45,607 nt of DNA, from contig NZ_KB905563.1 of assembly GCF_000380965.1 (NCBI RefSeq), positions 42,566 to 88,172 of the forward strand, read 5' to 3'. The translations under genes were made by a program, and so were the position numbers. Positions 8,645-18,631 of this stretch are shown piece after piece. The notes beneath the pieces are model-generated. The model was not told the origin of the DNA. It saw only the letters and a list, made by a program, of their open reading frames with translations, and did not search any database. Within the stretch, counting starts at the first letter, position 1. The number at the start of each line of letters is the position of its first letter. The stretch is from Paenibacillus ginsengihumi DSM 21568 (GTDB taxonomy: Bacteria > Bacillota > Bacilli > Paenibacillales > NBRC-103111).

Positions 8645-9967
8645 ATGAAGTTGAACAGGAAGATGCCGTGTGCGGCACTGGCAGCCATCATGCTCGTGCC
8701 GGCGCTTGCAGCCTGCAGCAGCGAGGGAAGCCAGGGGGGGGCGGAACCGAAGTCGGGAGAGAAAATCAAGCTGACTTGGTCCACGTGGGGAAATCCCGGT
8801 GAGCTCGGACGGTTTCAGGAGTTTACAAAAGAATATAACGCGAAACATCCGAACGTGGAAGTCGAGCTGATCCCGGTGCCGAGCGATTATGAGCAAAAAA
8901 TATTGACCCAGCTCAGCGGAGGCACGGCGCCGGACATCTTCTACTCCGGAGACAGCACGATCGCCAAGCTGATCGAGAACGGGACGATTACCGAGCTGAC
9001 GCCGCTCATGAAAGCGCCGGACAGCAAAATCAAGGAGGCCGATTTCTTCCAGGGCTTGTGGGGCGCCGCCAAGACGGAGGACGGCAAAGTGTACGGCGTG
9101 CCCGTCGACTGCAACCCGCTCATTCTGTGGTATAACAAAAAGTTGCTGCAGGAAGCCGGGGTGTCCGAGATGCCGGCGGACCTCTTCGAGAAGGGGCAGT
9201 GGACATGGGACGCCTTCAAGGGAATGCTGGAGAAGCTGCGAGCAAGCGACAAGCACGGCTTCGTGCTGGACAACGACTGGAACCGGTATTACAGCTTCGT
9301 GACGAGCAACGGGGGGACGATTTACAACGACCAGGGGGAATTTATCGCGGACAAGGATCCGAAGACCGTTGAAGCGTACAAGTTCCTCTATGACAACGTG
9401 AAAAATAAAAATATCACCTTCGCCGGAACGCTGCCCAAAGGCCAAGGGGGCGATGCGATGTTCATGTCCAATCAGGTCGGCTTCGTCTCTGCGGGACGCT
9501 GGTATTTGCCGATCTTCAAGCAAAATAAAGACCTGGAGTTCGACATCGTTCCTTTTCCGACGAATACCGGCAACAAAATCGAGCCCGCCGGCGTCGCTAC
9601 CGCTTATATGGTCATGAACAAAAGCACCAAGCACCCGGAAGAAGCATATCGCTTCCTGAGCGAGTTCGTCTCCAAGGAGGGGCAAATTTTCCGCCTGCAG
9701 GGCGGCGGCAATGCCGTTCCTTCCGTCGAGGGCGCCGACGAAGTCGTGCTGGAGGGCAACTTGCCGGAGCATGCCAGCTATTTCCTCGATGCGCGGAACA
9801 TCGGCTATGCCCTGACGCCGTTCCAGGCGGGCGTACCGGGCTTGAGCAAGGTCATTACGGACGAAATGGAAGCGCTGTGGCTGAAGGACGGCAATCTGGA
9901 GGAAACGCTGAAGACGCTTGGCGTGAAGGCTAACGAGAAGATTAAAGAATACAAGGCAAGCAAGTAA
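8645..9967 (+). CDS. ABC transporter substrate-binding lipoprotein (carbohydrate, family 1)
   Basis: Extracytoplasmic solute-binding protein of 440 residues. A basic N-terminus and hydrophobic stretch end in the lipobox ALAAC, so C24 should be lipidated and anchor the protein to the outer face of the membrane. The mature part has the family 1 sugar-binding pattern (KLTWSTWGNPGE, QKILTQLSGGTAPDIFYSG, YNKKLLQEAGV). The ATG at 8645 has GAAGGGG 9 nt upstream; upstream in-frame ATGs are less well placed. Two permease genes follow and no ATPase gene is present, so a shared MsmX-like ATPase elsewhere probably energises uptake. The sugar is not identifiable. Confidence 0.94.
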   Translation: MKLNRKMPCAALAAIMLVPALAACSSEGSQGGAEPKSGEKIKLTWSTWGNPGELGRFQEFTKEYNAKHPNVEVELIPVPSDYEQKILTQLSGGTAPDIFYSGDSTIAKLIENGTITELTPLMKAPDSKIKEADFFQGLWGAAKTEDGKVYGVPVDCNPLILWYNKKLLQEAGVSEMPADLFEKGQWTWDAFKGMLEKLRASDKHGFVLDNDWNRYYSFVTSNGGTIYNDQGEFIADKDPKTVEAYKFLYDNVKNKNITFAGTLPKGQGGDAMFMSNQVGFVSAGRWYLPIFKQNKDLEFDIVPFPTNTGNKIEPAGVATAYMVMNKSTKHPEEAYRFLSEFVSKEGQIFRLQGGGNAVPSVEGADEVVLEGNLPEHASYFLDARNIGYALTPFQAGVPGLSKVITDEMEALWLKDGNLEETLKTLGVKANEKIKEYKASK

Positions 9968-9997
9968 CGGACCGGCGCTGTTCGCGCCTGGTTGAAC

Positions 9998-10030
9998 GGG
10001 GAGGAGGCGCCTGCTTGCGGCGCCTTCCCC
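9998..10030 (+). terminator. Intercistronic GC-rich hairpin between binding protein and permease
   Basis: GGGGA..AGGCGCC pairs with GGCGCCTTCCCC across a 7-nt loop, leaving a 2-nt bulge. There is no U-run, so it is more likely an mRNA-stabilising or attenuating stem than a full terminator. Such stems commonly raise binding-protein levels relative to the permeases. Confidence 0.6.
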
Positions 10031-10057
10031 CTATTCATTGGAAGGTTGGTGTGCTGT

Positions 10058-10936
10058 ATGAACAAGCGCTTGACGGATAGCCTGTGGGGGTACGCCTTCA
10101 TTTTGCCCCAAATGATCGGGCTCATCGTATTCGCCCTGATTCCGCTCGTATCGGCCTTTGTGCTGAGCTTTATGAAGTGGGACGGCTTCGGGGCCAAGGA
10201 ATTTATCGGACTGGACAATTTCGTCGGCCAATTCCGCAATCCGGATTTTACGCTGGCTTTATGGAATACGGCATGGTATACGTTTCTCGTCGTGCCTGTA
10301 GGCATCGTGCTCGCTATGCTCGTGGCGGTGGCGCTGAACAAGGTGCGCGGGAAGGTCATTTATCGGCTTTTTTACTACATGCCCGTCGTTACCAGCTCCA
10401 TCGCGGTCTCGATCGTATGGCTGTGGCTGCTCAACTCGGAATTCGGCATCATTAACGTCTATTTGAAGCAGTGGTTCGATATCGAAGGGCCGGATTGGCT
10501 GACAGACCGCAAGATGGTCATCCCGTCCATCGCCATGCTCAGCATCTGGTGGGGGCTGGGCAGCAATATGGTCTTGTTCCTCGCCGGTCTCCAGGGGATT
10601 TCTTCAAGTTATTACGAGGCGGCGCAAATCGACGGCGCCAGCAAATTTCGCCAATTTTGGCACATTACGCTTCCGCTGCTGTCGCCGACGACGTTTTTCT
10701 GCACTATTATGTCCATCATCGGCTCGTTTCAGGTGTTCGACCAGTCGTTCGTCATGACAGGGGGCGGACCGGCCAAGGCAAGCTATACGATCGTGTATCA
10801 TGTCTATCAGCTGGCTTTCGTCGAGTTCACGTTTGGCAAAAGCGCTGCGGCGGCGGTCATCCTGTTCTTCATCATTTTGACGCTCACTTTGATTCAGATG
10901 TATACGTCCAAGCGATGGGTTCATTACGGAGGCTAA
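10058..10936 (+). CDS. Carbohydrate ABC transporter permease (UgpA/MalF-like)
   Basis: Integral membrane permease of about 292 residues with six predicted helices. The EAA loop is visible as YYEAAQIDGASKFRQFWHITLP, the contact site for the ATPase. The start chosen is the ATG at 10058 (MNKRLTDSLWGY) with GGAAGG about 12 nt upstream. A longer frame from 9992 would run through the hairpin at 9998-10030 and adds residues unlike the family. It lies between the binding protein and the second permease, and should form a heterodimeric channel with the latter. Confidence 0.93.
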   Translation: MNKRLTDSLWGYAFILPQMIGLIVFALIPLVSAFVLSFMKWDGFGAKEFIGLDNFVGQFRNPDFTLALWNTAWYTFLVVPVGIVLAMLVAVALNKVRGKVIYRLFYYMPVVTSSIAVSIVWLWLLNSEFGIINVYLKQWFDIEGPDWLTDRKMVIPSIAMLSIWWGLGSNMVLFLAGLQGISSSYYEAAQIDGASKFRQFWHITLPLLSPTTFFCTIMSIIGSFQVFDQSFVMTGGGPAKASYTIVYHVYQLAFVEFTFGKSAAAAVILFFIILTLTLIQMYTSKRWVHYGG

Positions 10937-10963
10937 GCCGCCCGATTCAAGGAGGGAAATGAC

Positions 10964-11863
10964 ATGGAAGCTAACATTAACAGTCGGGCGGAGCGCTCTC
11001 GCCGGGCGGCTTGGGCGATCGTTCGGACGAACCGGAGCGGAACGAGTCCGCTCGCCACCGCACTGCTGCATGCGCTGCTCATACTCGGGGCGATTGTGAT
11101 GGTCGGCCCGTTCATCTGGATGGTGCTCAGCTCATTGAAGACGTTCTCGCAAGTATTTCTCATTCCGCCCAAGTGGATTCCCGACCCGTGGGAATGGGGC
11201 AACTACAAGCGTTCGTGGGAGGCGCTCCCTTTTGGCCGGGCGTACTTCAACAGCTTCTATATCGCGTTCATATCGGTAGCGTGCAAGCTGATTACGTGCT
11301 CGATGGCGGCCTACGCCTTCGCCAAAATCCGTTTTCCGCTTCGCGGACCGCTGTTCATTCTGTTTTTGGCGACGATGATGGTGCCGGGCCAAGTGACGAT
11401 TATCCCGCTGTACTTGATGATGAAAAGCATCGGCTGGCTCGACACGCATCTGGCATTAATGGTGCCGGCCGCGCTCCTTGACGCCTTCGGCGTATTTCTG
11501 CTTCGCCAGTTCATCAAGGGCATTCCCGACGAGCTGGAGGAGGCGGCGATCGTCGACGGGGCGGGCCGCTTCACGATCTACTCGCGCATCATCATCCCGC
11601 TGATCAAGCCGGCGCTGGCAGCGCTCGCGATTTTCACTTTCCTGGGGATGTGGAACAGCTTCTTCGGCCCGCTGATCTTCCTTAATACCCCGGACAAATT
11701 TACGGTCCCGCTGCTGCTCAATCTGTTTCGCGGCATGTATATTACCGACTGGACGCTGATGATGGCGGGTTCGGCCATTGCCGTCGTTCCGGTGCTGATC
11801 GTGTACATGATCGGACAGCGGTATATTATTGAAGGGGTCACCTTGACAGGCATCAAAGGATAA
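10964..11863 (+). CDS. Carbohydrate ABC transporter permease (UgpE/MalG-like)
   Basis: Second permease subunit, 299 residues, with six predicted membrane helices and the EAA motif LEEAAIVDGAGRFTIYSRIIIP. The N-terminus is a short basic cytoplasmic tail (NSRAERSRRAAWAIVR). AAGGAGGG sits 7 nt before the ATG. It closes the importer operon; a rho-independent terminator follows at 11898. With the upstream permease it forms the membrane channel; the partner ATPase is not in this window. Confidence 0.94.
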   Translation: MEANINSRAERSRRAAWAIVRTNRSGTSPLATALLHALLILGAIVMVGPFIWMVLSSLKTFSQVFLIPPKWIPDPWEWGNYKRSWEALPFGRAYFNSFYIAFISVACKLITCSMAAYAFAKIRFPLRGPLFILFLATMMVPGQVTIIPLYLMMKSIGWLDTHLALMVPAALLDAFGVFLLRQFIKGIPDELEEAAIVDGAGRFTIYSRIIIPLIKPALAALAIFTFLGMWNSFFGPLIFLNTPDKFTVPLLLNLFRGMYITDWTLMMAGSAIAVVPVLIVYMIGQRYIIEGVTLTGIKG

Positions 11864-11897
11864 GAAAAACGTCTATCGGCGTCTATTCAGAGATGAG

Positions 11898-11923
11898 CGA
11901 CCGCGGTTTTAGCGGTCGTTTTT
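11898..11923 (+). terminator. Rho-independent terminator after the sugar importer
   Basis: CGACCGC (11898-11904) pairs with GCGGTCG (11912-11918) around a 7-nt loop and is followed by TTTTT. It sits 35 bp after the last permease gene. The following 420 bp up to 12344 contain no gene I can support; a smaller stem (AACGGC/GCCGTT near 12013-12029) is seen. Confidence 0.88.
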
Positions 11924-12343
11924 CTTGCTGCAGAAAGTCGCACTTCGCCTTATCGCTTTCGCAAAGTTAACTTACTGTAACGTTAAAAAAGGATACGCAG
12001 CTTGGAGAGGGCAACGGCGCTCGGCCGTTTGTTTGGAGTCCCTGAGGTGGCTCCTTAATAAACATCGTCTTCGGTTGTGGTTAAATTTTTGGATCAAATA
12101 GAAATTAATAACAATTTAGGAGCGTCATCGATGCCGAGTTGAACTCCTGTACTTGTCCGGCGGCGGCTTCGCGTCCGTCGAGGAAATGGATGCAGGAAGC
12201 GCGGGCAAGTTTGGAGGAGATGCCGGCAAAGCCGGTGGATGGTAGCGAAAAGGCAGGGAGAATTTTTTGCGCATCTGGTTTGGAATGCTGCGGCTTGGGG
12301 AACAGTAAGCTTATCCTCATGCAGCAAAGGAGAGAAATCAGCC

Positions 12344-12685
12344 GTGCTAAAGCTGATTACCAAGCTTCTGTTAAATGGCGTCGTTGTCGTGCCGTTCCTG
12401 CTCATGTTTACCGAGGCTACGTTCCTGCAAGCGATGGTAGCGGCTGTACTGCTTAGTTTGATCGCTTATGCCGTCGGTGATCAAGTCGTGCTAAGGAACA
12501 CAAACAGCAATGCGGTCGCTTCGATTGCGGATGCCGGGTTCGCTTTTCTATATTTTCTCCTGGCCGGAGCGATGATGGATTGGTCGCTGACCCTCGGCGA
12601 GATGTTTGTATTAGCTATAGGGATCGGCGTGATCGAATGGTTCTTCCATATTTTGCTGTTAGGCACGAGAAGAGAACCGGCCTGA
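12344..12685 (+). CDS. DUF2512-type small membrane protein (YndM-like)
   Basis: Membrane protein of 113 residues with four predicted helices, matching in length and pattern the DUF2512 family of Firmicutes (KLLLNGVVVVPFLLMF, then AYAVGDQVVLRNTNS, ADAGFAFLYFLLAGAMM, IEWFFHILLL). The start is a GTG at 12344 with AAAGGAGAG about 9 nt upstream. The frame stays open further upstream to 12239, but that part has no hydrophobic or family-like character. The family's function is unknown. It appears monocistronic, with a strong inverted repeat downstream at 12801. Confidence 0.82.
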   Translation: MLKLITKLLLNGVVVVPFLLMFTEATFLQAMVAAVLLSLIAYAVGDQVVLRNTNSNAVASIADAGFAFLYFLLAGAMMDWSLTLGEMFVLAIGIGVIEWFFHILLLGTRREPA

Positions 12686-12800
12686 GCGGGGCGCAGGACG
12701 CCCTGATTGGCGTTCGCTCGCCGCTCGGCAATAACGGGCATTCCGGGGACACAAGGCGGAACCTTATGTCATTGCAAGCCAGCTCACATTAAGGAGGGAG

Positions 12801-12860
12801 AACGAAAAACAACCTTATTTCTTTTGGATCGCCAAAAAGGAATAATGGTTGTTTTTCGTT
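12801..12860. terminator. Bidirectional terminator (14-bp perfect inverted repeat)
   Basis: AACGAAAAACAACC (12801-12814) and GGTTGTTTTTCGTT (12847-12860) are perfect complements and the pairing extends weakly inward. T-rich tracts flank both sides. It lies between the DUF2512 gene and the convergent chemotaxis receptor gene and can serve both. Confidence 0.75.
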
Positions 12861-12873
12861 TTCTTATTCTCCT

Positions 12874-14634
12874 TCAGCCGGGCGCCGTGCGGAACGTATC
12901 GATTTCCTCGAACAGCTGCCGGGACAGCGCCAAAATGTCGTCCGCCTGCGCGGCGATTTGCCGGACGGCTTCGTCCTGGGCGCCGGAGCTCGAATATGCC
13001 TTCTCGGTGCCTGCCGCGATCTCCTGAGCGATGCCCGCCGCCTGGTGCGCGGAATCGACCAGCTCGCCGTGCTTGGCGTGCACGCCCGCGATGCCGGCGA
13101 AGACGCCCTGCAGCTGGCGGTCAAGCTCCTCCATGGATAAGCGGATGCGGCGAAACGCCTCCATGCTGCCGTGCATGCTTTCGCTTTGCCGTTCGGAGGC
13201 GAGCCTTGCTTCCTTCAGCTCCAGATCGAGCCGCCCGATGTTCTCCTGCAACGAACGAATCAAATCGCTGATCGTCCGCGACGACTGCACGGTTTGGCTC
13301 GACAGCTGGCGCACCTGATCGGCGATGACGGCAAAGCCGCGGCCGTGGCTGCCAGCCCTTGCGGCTTCGATGGAGGCGTTCAGCGCCAGCACGTTCGTGC
13401 GGCTCGAAATGTCCGCGATCGTGCCGACGATGCGGCCGATTGCCGCGGAGCTTTCGGCGAGCGAATCCATCGCGGCGCACACTTTGCCGAGCAGTTCCTC
13501 CGACAGAGAGGACGCCTCGGACAGTCGCTCCATCGCCGCCGCGCCTTGCGCCGTATTGTCTCTTGCTTCGATGCTTCTCTCGCGCACCGTTTCCGTATGC
13601 TGCGCGATCGAGCGCATCTGCTCCTTAAGAGCGGCGATGAGGCGCACGCTATGCTCCGACCGCTCCGCCTGCTCGGCGGCGCCGGAGGCGATCTCCTCCA
13701 TCGCCTTGACGATATCCCGATTGGCCGAAGCGGTGGAAGCGGAAAATTCGGTCAGCGTCCGCGAACAATCGGCCAGAGAGCCGGCCACGTAACGAATGCG
13801 GCCGACCATGCCGCTCACCTGCTCGACCATATGATCGAAGCCGCGGCTGAGGTCGCCCAGCTCGTCGTCCGCAGCGTCGCCGATCGTATGGCGCAAATCG
13901 CCGGCGGCGATCCGCTGCACTGCCGACTGCAGCCTGAAGACCGGCTTCGTAATCGCGCGGATCAGGATCAGGCCGATGCCGATACATAGCGCCAGCACGC
14001 CCAGCATTCCGGCAACCGCGATCCTTGCGGAGCCGTCGATCATCCGGCTGGTGGCAGCCGCGGCAGCCTCAGCGTCTTCCTTATAAGCCTGGGCGAACTG
14101 GTCCGCCAGCTCGAAGATGTACTCCTTGAACAGTTGCGATTCGTTGTAAACCTCGATGAACTGCCGGTTCATCTCGCTTTCCGACAGCGCCTGGTTATTC
14201 ATAATGGCCAGCGCCTGATCGAAGGCCGCCGTAAATTCTTCAGCGGTATTCTTCAGCCGCGCTCCCCATTTTCGTTCGTCCGAATTGCCGGCCGTGGCTG
14301 CCGTCTGTTCCACGAGTTGGTAGAAGATAGCTTTGCCTTCATTGTAATGGGCCGCTAGATCAGGCTTCCTGGTTACGATCATCGCTGACTTGATGGCGTC
14401 CAGCTCGTTCGCCTTCAGCTTGAGCTGCATGGCGAGCAGCTGTTTGCCTGTTTCCCTGTTCTGAAACTCGATCTGCTCCTTCATCTTTCCGAATTGCAGC
14501 AGATGGAAGAACGATGCGCCTCCCGCGACGAGCAGGATGGCCGCAAAGCCGAGGATGAGCTTCGCCAGCACGGATAGACGCACACGAATGCGGCCTTTCC
14601 GAAGTCCATGGATGAGAAGCTTGGCAAGCTTCAT
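12874..14634 (-). CDS. Methyl-accepting chemotaxis protein
   Basis: Membrane chemoreceptor of 586 residues. TM1 (about 24-46) and TM2 (about 205-226) flank a 155-residue, mostly helical periplasm-facing sensor of the four-helix type. A HAMP domain (about 228-280) follows. The signalling hairpin tip is [20 protein letters not shown] followed by [18 protein letters not shown], the conserved CheA/CheW-binding region. No C-terminal pentapeptide tether is seen. It is monocistronic, convergent with the DUF2512 gene and divergent from pstS. GGGAGGG precedes the start. The ligand is unknown; the position beside pst genes does not by itself imply phosphate sensing. Confidence 0.95.
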   Translation of the reverse strand: MKLAKLLIHGLRKGRIRVRLSVLAKLILGFAAILLVAGGASFFHLLQFGKMKEQIEFQNRETGKQLLAMQLKLKANELDAIKSAMIVTRKPDLAAHYNEGKAIFYQLVEQTAATAGNSDERKWGARLKNTAEEFTAAFDQALAIMNNQALSESEMNRQFIEVYNESQLFKEYIFELADQFAQAYKEDAEAAAAATSRMIDGSARIAVAGMLGVLALCIGIGLILIRAITKPVFRLQSAVQRIAAGDLRHTIGDAADDELGDLSRGFDHMVEQVSGMVGRIRYVAGSLADCSRTLTEFSASTASANRDIVKAMEEIASGAAEQAERSEHSVRLIAALKEQMRSIAQHTETVRERSIEARDNTAQGAAAMERLSEASSLSEELLGKVCAAMDSLAESSAAIGRIVGTIADISSRTNVLALNASIEAARAGSHGRGFAVIADQVRQLSSQTVQSSRTISDLIRSLQENIGRLDLELKEARLASERQSESMHGSMEAFRRIRLSMEELDRQLQGVFAGIAGVHAKHGELVDSAHQAAGIAQEIAAGTEKAYSSSGAQDEAVRQIAAQADDILALSRQLFEEIDTFRTAPG

Positions 14635-14816
14635 AGTTTCCCTCCCGATGACGCATATTTCGGCGTGAGTCTTAAGGCTTACCGCCTGGTACGATTGTAC
14701 CGGTCACGGGTAAACTCTATGTCTCCCTAATGTAAAGGAAGTGTTAATGTTTTGTCGGACCTTGGGGAATCCGCGATAGGAGCGCGCGGTGAACGGGCGA
14801 AAGCTCCGAGTCATAT

Positions 14817-14833
14817 TTTACATTCCGTTAACA
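14817..14833 (+). promoter_or_regulatory. Candidate PhoP box upstream of pstS
   Basis: TTTACA (14817-14822) and TTAACA (14828-14833) are two matches to the Gram-positive PhoP half-site TT(A/C/T)A(A/C)A. They are separated by 5 bp, the spacing of a PhoP dimer site. They lie about 85 bp upstream of the pstS start. Only one pair is seen; functional promoters often carry two. Confidence 0.5.
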
Positions 14834-14917
14834 AACCGATGAAATAGCGAAAACATACGGGCGGTAACATGAAACCCGTGAGCGAAAAACAAAAAACGAA
14901 TTCAAGGAGTGGTCAAG

Positions 14918-15919
14918 TTGTTGAAAGGAATCGCAAAGAAAAGCACGCTGGCCTTGGCAACGGCCGTATTGACCCTGACAATGGCCGCATGCGGCACGCA
15001 GCAGTCGCAAGGCGGAGGCACGCAAGGAAGCGCGAATCCCGCGCCGGCGGCAGAGGGCGGCGGCTCCGCTGCGGCGCTGTCCGGCGAAATCAAAATCGAC
15101 GGCTCCTCGACGGTATATCCGATCTCCCAGGCAGTCGCCGAAGAGTTCATGGCCAAGCATAAAGGCGTCAATATCACCGTAGGCGAATCGGGCTCCGGCA
15201 ACGGCGCGAAGAAGCTGATCGCCGGCGAAATCGATATTGCCGACATGTCACGCAAGTTCAAGGCGGAAGAGCTCGAAGAGCTGAAGACGAAGCAAAACAC
15301 GGAAGCGGTCGAGATGCCGATCGCCCTGGACGGCGTAACGGTCGTCGTCAACAAGAACAATACGTTCGCCAAAGAAATGACGGTTGAAGAACTGAAGAAG
15401 ATTTGGTCCAAGGACAGCACGGTCAAAAAGTGGAACGAAATCCGTCCGGAATGGCCGGACAAAGAAATCAAGCTGTACGGCCCGGGTCCCGCTTCCGGCA
15501 CGTTCGAGTTCTTTACGGAGGCGATTAACGGCAAGGCGAAAGAATCCCGTTCCGACTATACTCCTTCCGAGGACGACAACGTGCTCGTGAAAGGCGTGGC
15601 CGGCGACGAATTCGCCCTCGGCTACTTCGGCTACTCCTACTATGAGGAAAACAAAGATAAGCTGAACGCCGTTGCCATCAAGAAGGATGCGAATTCTCCG
15701 GCAGTTCTGCCTTCTCACGATACGATCGAAGATATGTCTTATGCGCCGCTGTCTCGTTACATCTATATTTACCCGACCAAAAAGGCGATCGAGCAGCCTC
15801 ACATCAAGGAATTTTTGAAATTTTACAATAGCAGCGAAGGCGCCGAGCTCGTCGAGGCCGTGAAATATATCAGACTTCCTGAAGACGTTGTGAACAAAAA
15901 CCTCGAAGCCCTGAAATAA
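14918..15919 (+). CDS. pstS: Phosphate ABC transporter substrate-binding lipoprotein PstS
   Basis: High-affinity phosphate-binding lipoprotein of about 333 residues, first gene of the pst operon. The signal sequence ends in LTMAAC, with C25 as the lipidated cysteine. The phosphate-binding signatures IDGSSTVYPISQAVAEEF, GESGSGNGAKKLIAGEIDIADMSR and GPGPASGTFEFF are present. The start is one of two adjacent TTG codons (14918 or 14921), because AAGGAG ends at 14909. A candidate PhoP box lies upstream. A hairpin before pstC may limit expression of the rest of the operon. Confidence 0.96.
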   Translation: MLKGIAKKSTLALATAVLTLTMAACGTQQSQGGGTQGSANPAPAAEGGGSAAALSGEIKIDGSSTVYPISQAVAEEFMAKHKGVNITVGESGSGNGAKKLIAGEIDIADMSRKFKAEELEELKTKQNTEAVEMPIALDGVTVVVNKNNTFAKEMTVEELKKIWSKDSTVKKWNEIRPEWPDKEIKLYGPGPASGTFEFFTEAINGKAKESRSDYTPSEDDNVLVKGVAGDEFALGYFGYSYYEENKDKLNAVAIKKDANSPAVLPSHDTIEDMSYAPLSRYIYIYPTKKAIEQPHIKEFLKFYNSSEGAELVEAVKYIRLPEDVVNKNLEALK

Positions 15920-15952
15920 TTGAACAAAAAGCGCAGCGAATGCGCAAGCGAC

Positions 15953-15997
15953 AACCGTGGTGTGCCATAGTCGAACGCTATGGGATGCCACGGTTTT
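15953..15997 (+). terminator. Intercistronic hairpin between pstS and pstC
   Basis: AACCGTGG..CCATAG (15953-15970) pairs with CTATGG..CCACGGTT (15978-15995) around a 7-nt loop, with a small internal mismatch, and ends in TTTT. It is a probable partial terminator that keeps PstS in excess over the membrane subunits, as seen in many pst operons. Confidence 0.7.
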
Positions 15998-16038
15998 CAT
16001 CCGATATTCAGAAGCCTTGCGACGTGGGGGAATGGCCA

Positions 16039-16962
16039 GTGGAAACAGAACTGAATACGCAGACGACGGATTTTACAAAGAAAAAAAAGATGATTTCATC
16101 CGATGTGCTGATTCCGAAAATACTTGCCTTGTTCGCGTTCATCTCCATTTTCACGACCGTAGGGATTGTCGCGATCCTGATCTTCGAATCGGTCAACTTT
16201 TTCCGCGCCGTGCCGTTCCTTGATTTCATTACGGGAACCAAATGGACGCCGCTGTTCGAGCCGGCCCAATTCGGCGTGCTGCCGCTGATTGCGGGAACGC
16301 TGATGGTTACGGTCATCGCCAGCATCGTCGCCATCCCGATCGGCCTCGGCAGCGCGATCTATTTGAGCGAATACGCTCCTGCCCGGGTAAGAAACATCGT
16401 CAAGCCGATTCTCGAGATATTGGCGGGCATTCCGACGATCGTCTACGGCTTCTTCGCCTTGACGTTCGTGACTCCGCTACTCAAGCTGTTTATTCCGCAG
16501 GTGGAAATTTTCAATGCGCTTAGCGCCGGCATTGTCGTCGGCATCATGATTATCCCGATCATCTCCTCGATGAGCGAGGATGCGATGGTCGCCGTTCCGA
16601 ACTCGCTGCGCAACGGCGCTTACGCCTTGGGAGCGACGCGCTTCGAGGTCGCGGTCAAAATCGTCGTGCCGGCCGCGCTTTCCGGCATCGTCGCCTCCTT
16701 TGTGCTCGGCCTCTCGCGGGCCATAGGCGAGACGATGATCGTGACGCTGGCTGCCGGCAGTCTGCCGAACCTGGAGTTCAATCCTCTGAAGAGCATTCAG
16801 ACCTTGACGGCTTATATCGTCTCGGTCAGCTCGGGGGATACGCGCTACGGCTCGGTTGAATATTTGACGATTTATGCCGTCGGCATCACGCTTTTTGTGA
16901 TGACGCTGCTTATGAATATTTTGGCGGGCTATATTTCCAGAAAGTTCAGGGAGGAATATTGA
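16039..16962 (+). CDS. pstC: Phosphate ABC transporter permease PstC
   Basis: Membrane subunit of the phosphate importer, about 307 residues with six predicted helices. Characteristic segments are SIVAIPIGLGSAIYLSEYAP, ILEILAGIPTIVYGFFAL, LRNGAYALGATRFEVAVKIVVP and [12 protein letters not shown]. The start is taken as GTG at 16039 with GTGGGGGAA 7 nt upstream. The longer frame from 15940 overlaps the terminator-like hairpin. The stop overlaps the pstA start (TGATG), so translation is coupled. Confidence 0.95.
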   Translation: METELNTQTTDFTKKKKMISSDVLIPKILALFAFISIFTTVGIVAILIFESVNFFRAVPFLDFITGTKWTPLFEPAQFGVLPLIAGTLMVTVIASIVAIPIGLGSAIYLSEYAPARVRNIVKPILEILAGIPTIVYGFFALTFVTPLLKLFIPQVEIFNALSAGIVVGIMIIPIISSMSEDAMVAVPNSLRNGAYALGATRFEVAVKIVVPAALSGIVASFVLGLSRAIGETMIVTLAAGSLPNLEFNPLKSIQTLTAYIVSVSSGDTRYGSVEYLTIYAVGITLFVMTLLMNILAGYISRKFREEY

Positions 16963-17831
16963 TGGCTGACAACGGGGAACTGCGGCATATCGCCAAACGC
17001 AAAAGAAAGAACAGGCTGTTCCACCAGCTGTTTTTCATGTCCACCTGCTTCGGAATCGTAGCGCTCGCCTTGCTGCTGATACAAGTGCTCGTCCAAGGGG
17101 CAGGCTGGCTCGACTGGGATTTCCTGACCAGCTACGCCTCGCGGATCCCTTCCCGCGCCGGCATTTTGGCCGCGCTGGTCGGCACCTTCTGGCTGATGGT
17201 CATTACCGCGCCGCTGACCTTTATCATCGGCGTCGCCACCGCGATCTATCTGGAGGAGTACGGCAAGGATACGCGGCTGAGCCGGCTGATCCAGACGAAT
17301 ATTTCGAACCTGGCCGGCGTGCCTTCCATCGTGTACGGCCTGCTCGGTCTGACCGTGTTCGTCCAGCTGCTGAGCATGGGGCGCAGCCTGCTGGCCGGAG
17401 CGCTGACGATGACGCTGCTCGTGCTGCCGATCATTATCGTGTCCTCGCAGGAGGCGATCAAGACGGTGCCGCAGTCGCTGCGCAACGCCTCGTTCGCGCT
17501 TGGGGCGAACCGCTGGCAGACGATCGTGCGCGTCGTGCTCCCGTCTGCGCTGCCGGGCATTATGACCGGCTCGATCCTGTCCCTCTCCCGCGCCATCGGG
17601 GAGACGGCGCCGCTGATCGTCGTCGGCGCAGTGGCCTACGTCGCCTTTTTGCCGAGCTCGCCGCTCGACACGTTCACGGTCATGCCGATCCAGATATTCA
17701 ACTGGGCGAGCCAGCCCCAGGCGGAATTCCAGAACGTCGCCGCGGCGGGCATCATCGTGCTTTTGATTATGCTGCTCAGCATGAACGCCTTCGCCATCTT
17801 TTTACGGAATAAATATCAGAAGAAGCAATAG
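16962..17831 (+). CDS. pstA: Phosphate ABC transporter permease PstA
   Basis: Second permease of the phosphate importer, 289 residues. The N-terminal cytoplasmic segment is strongly basic ([12 protein letters not shown]). Core motifs are [58 protein letters not shown] and [11 protein letters not shown]. The ATG at 16962 shares bases with the pstC stop codon, and AGGGAGGAA precedes it. With PstC it forms the membrane channel that PstB drives. Confidence 0.95.
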   Translation: MADNGELRHIAKRKRKNRLFHQLFFMSTCFGIVALALLLIQVLVQGAGWLDWDFLTSYASRIPSRAGILAALVGTFWLMVITAPLTFIIGVATAIYLEEYGKDTRLSRLIQTNISNLAGVPSIVYGLLGLTVFVQLLSMGRSLLAGALTMTLLVLPIIIVSSQEAIKTVPQSLRNASFALGANRWQTIVRVVLPSALPGIMTGSILSLSRAIGETAPLIVVGAVAYVAFLPSSPLDTFTVMPIQIFNWASQPQAEFQNVAAAGIIVLLIMLLSMNAFAIFLRNKYQKKQ

Positions 17832-17853
17832 ATTGAATAAGGGGGACGCGGGC

Positions 17854-18606
17854 ATGTCCATCGTAAGCATCAACAAACTGAATCTTTATTATTCCGAATT
17901 TCATGCGCTAAAAAATGTCGATATGAGCATCGAGGAAAAGTCGGTGATGGCTTTCATCGGCCCGTCCGGCTGCGGCAAATCGACGCTGCTGAGGACGCTG
18001 AACCGGATGAACGACATGATTAACGGCATTCGCATCGAAGGCGAGGTGAAGATCAGCGGACAAAATATTTATTCCCCCGACGTAAACGTGGAGCTGCTGC
18101 GCAAAAACATCGGGATGGTGTTCCAGCAGCCGAATCCGTTCCCGAAGTCGATCTACGACAATATCGCTTACGGTCCGCGCATTCACGGCATTCGCGACAA
18201 GGCGCAGCTGGACCATATCGTCGAGTCGAGCCTGAAGGCGGCTGCGCTCTGGACCGAGGTGAGCGACAATCTCAAGAAGTCGGCTTACGGGCTTTCCGGC
18301 GGACAACAGCAGCGTCTGTGCATCGCCAGGGCGCTGGCGGTCAATCCGCAAATTTTGCTGATGGACGAACCGACATCCGCCCTCGACCCGATCTCGACGC
18401 TGAAGATCGAGGAGCTGATCCGCGAGCTGCGCGAGCGGTACACCATCGTCATCGTCACCCACAATATGCAGCAGGCAGCGCGGATTTCCGACTATACGTC
18501 GTTTTTCCTGAACGGGGAAGTGATCGAGTCCGACCAGACGGATAAAATTTTTACGACGCCGACCGATCAGCGAACCGAAGATTACATTACCGGCCGTTTC
18601 GGTTAA
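17854..18606 (+). CDS. pstB: Phosphate ABC transporter ATP-binding protein PstB
   Basis: Cytoplasmic ATPase of the phosphate importer, 250 residues. The Walker A motif is GPSGCGKST, the signature is LSGGQQQR, and Walker B is [13 protein letters not shown], followed by the switch His in [29 protein letters not shown] is typical of PstB. The start is the ATG at 17854 with AAGGGGG 8 nt upstream; a TTG at 17833 lies before the ribosome binding site. It is followed 25 bp later by phoU. Confidence 0.97.
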   Translation: MSIVSINKLNLYYSEFHALKNVDMSIEEKSVMAFIGPSGCGKSTLLRTLNRMNDMINGIRIEGEVKISGQNIYSPDVNVELLRKNIGMVFQQPNPFPKSIYDNIAYGPRIHGIRDKAQLDHIVESSLKAAALWTEVSDNLKKSAYGLSGGQQQRLCIARALAVNPQILLMDEPTSALDPISTLKIEELIRELRERYTIVIVTHNMQQAARISDYTSFFLNGEVIESDQTDKIFTTPTDQRTEDYITGRFG

Positions 18607-18631
18607 ATGGCCTGGCAAAGGTAAAGGGGCG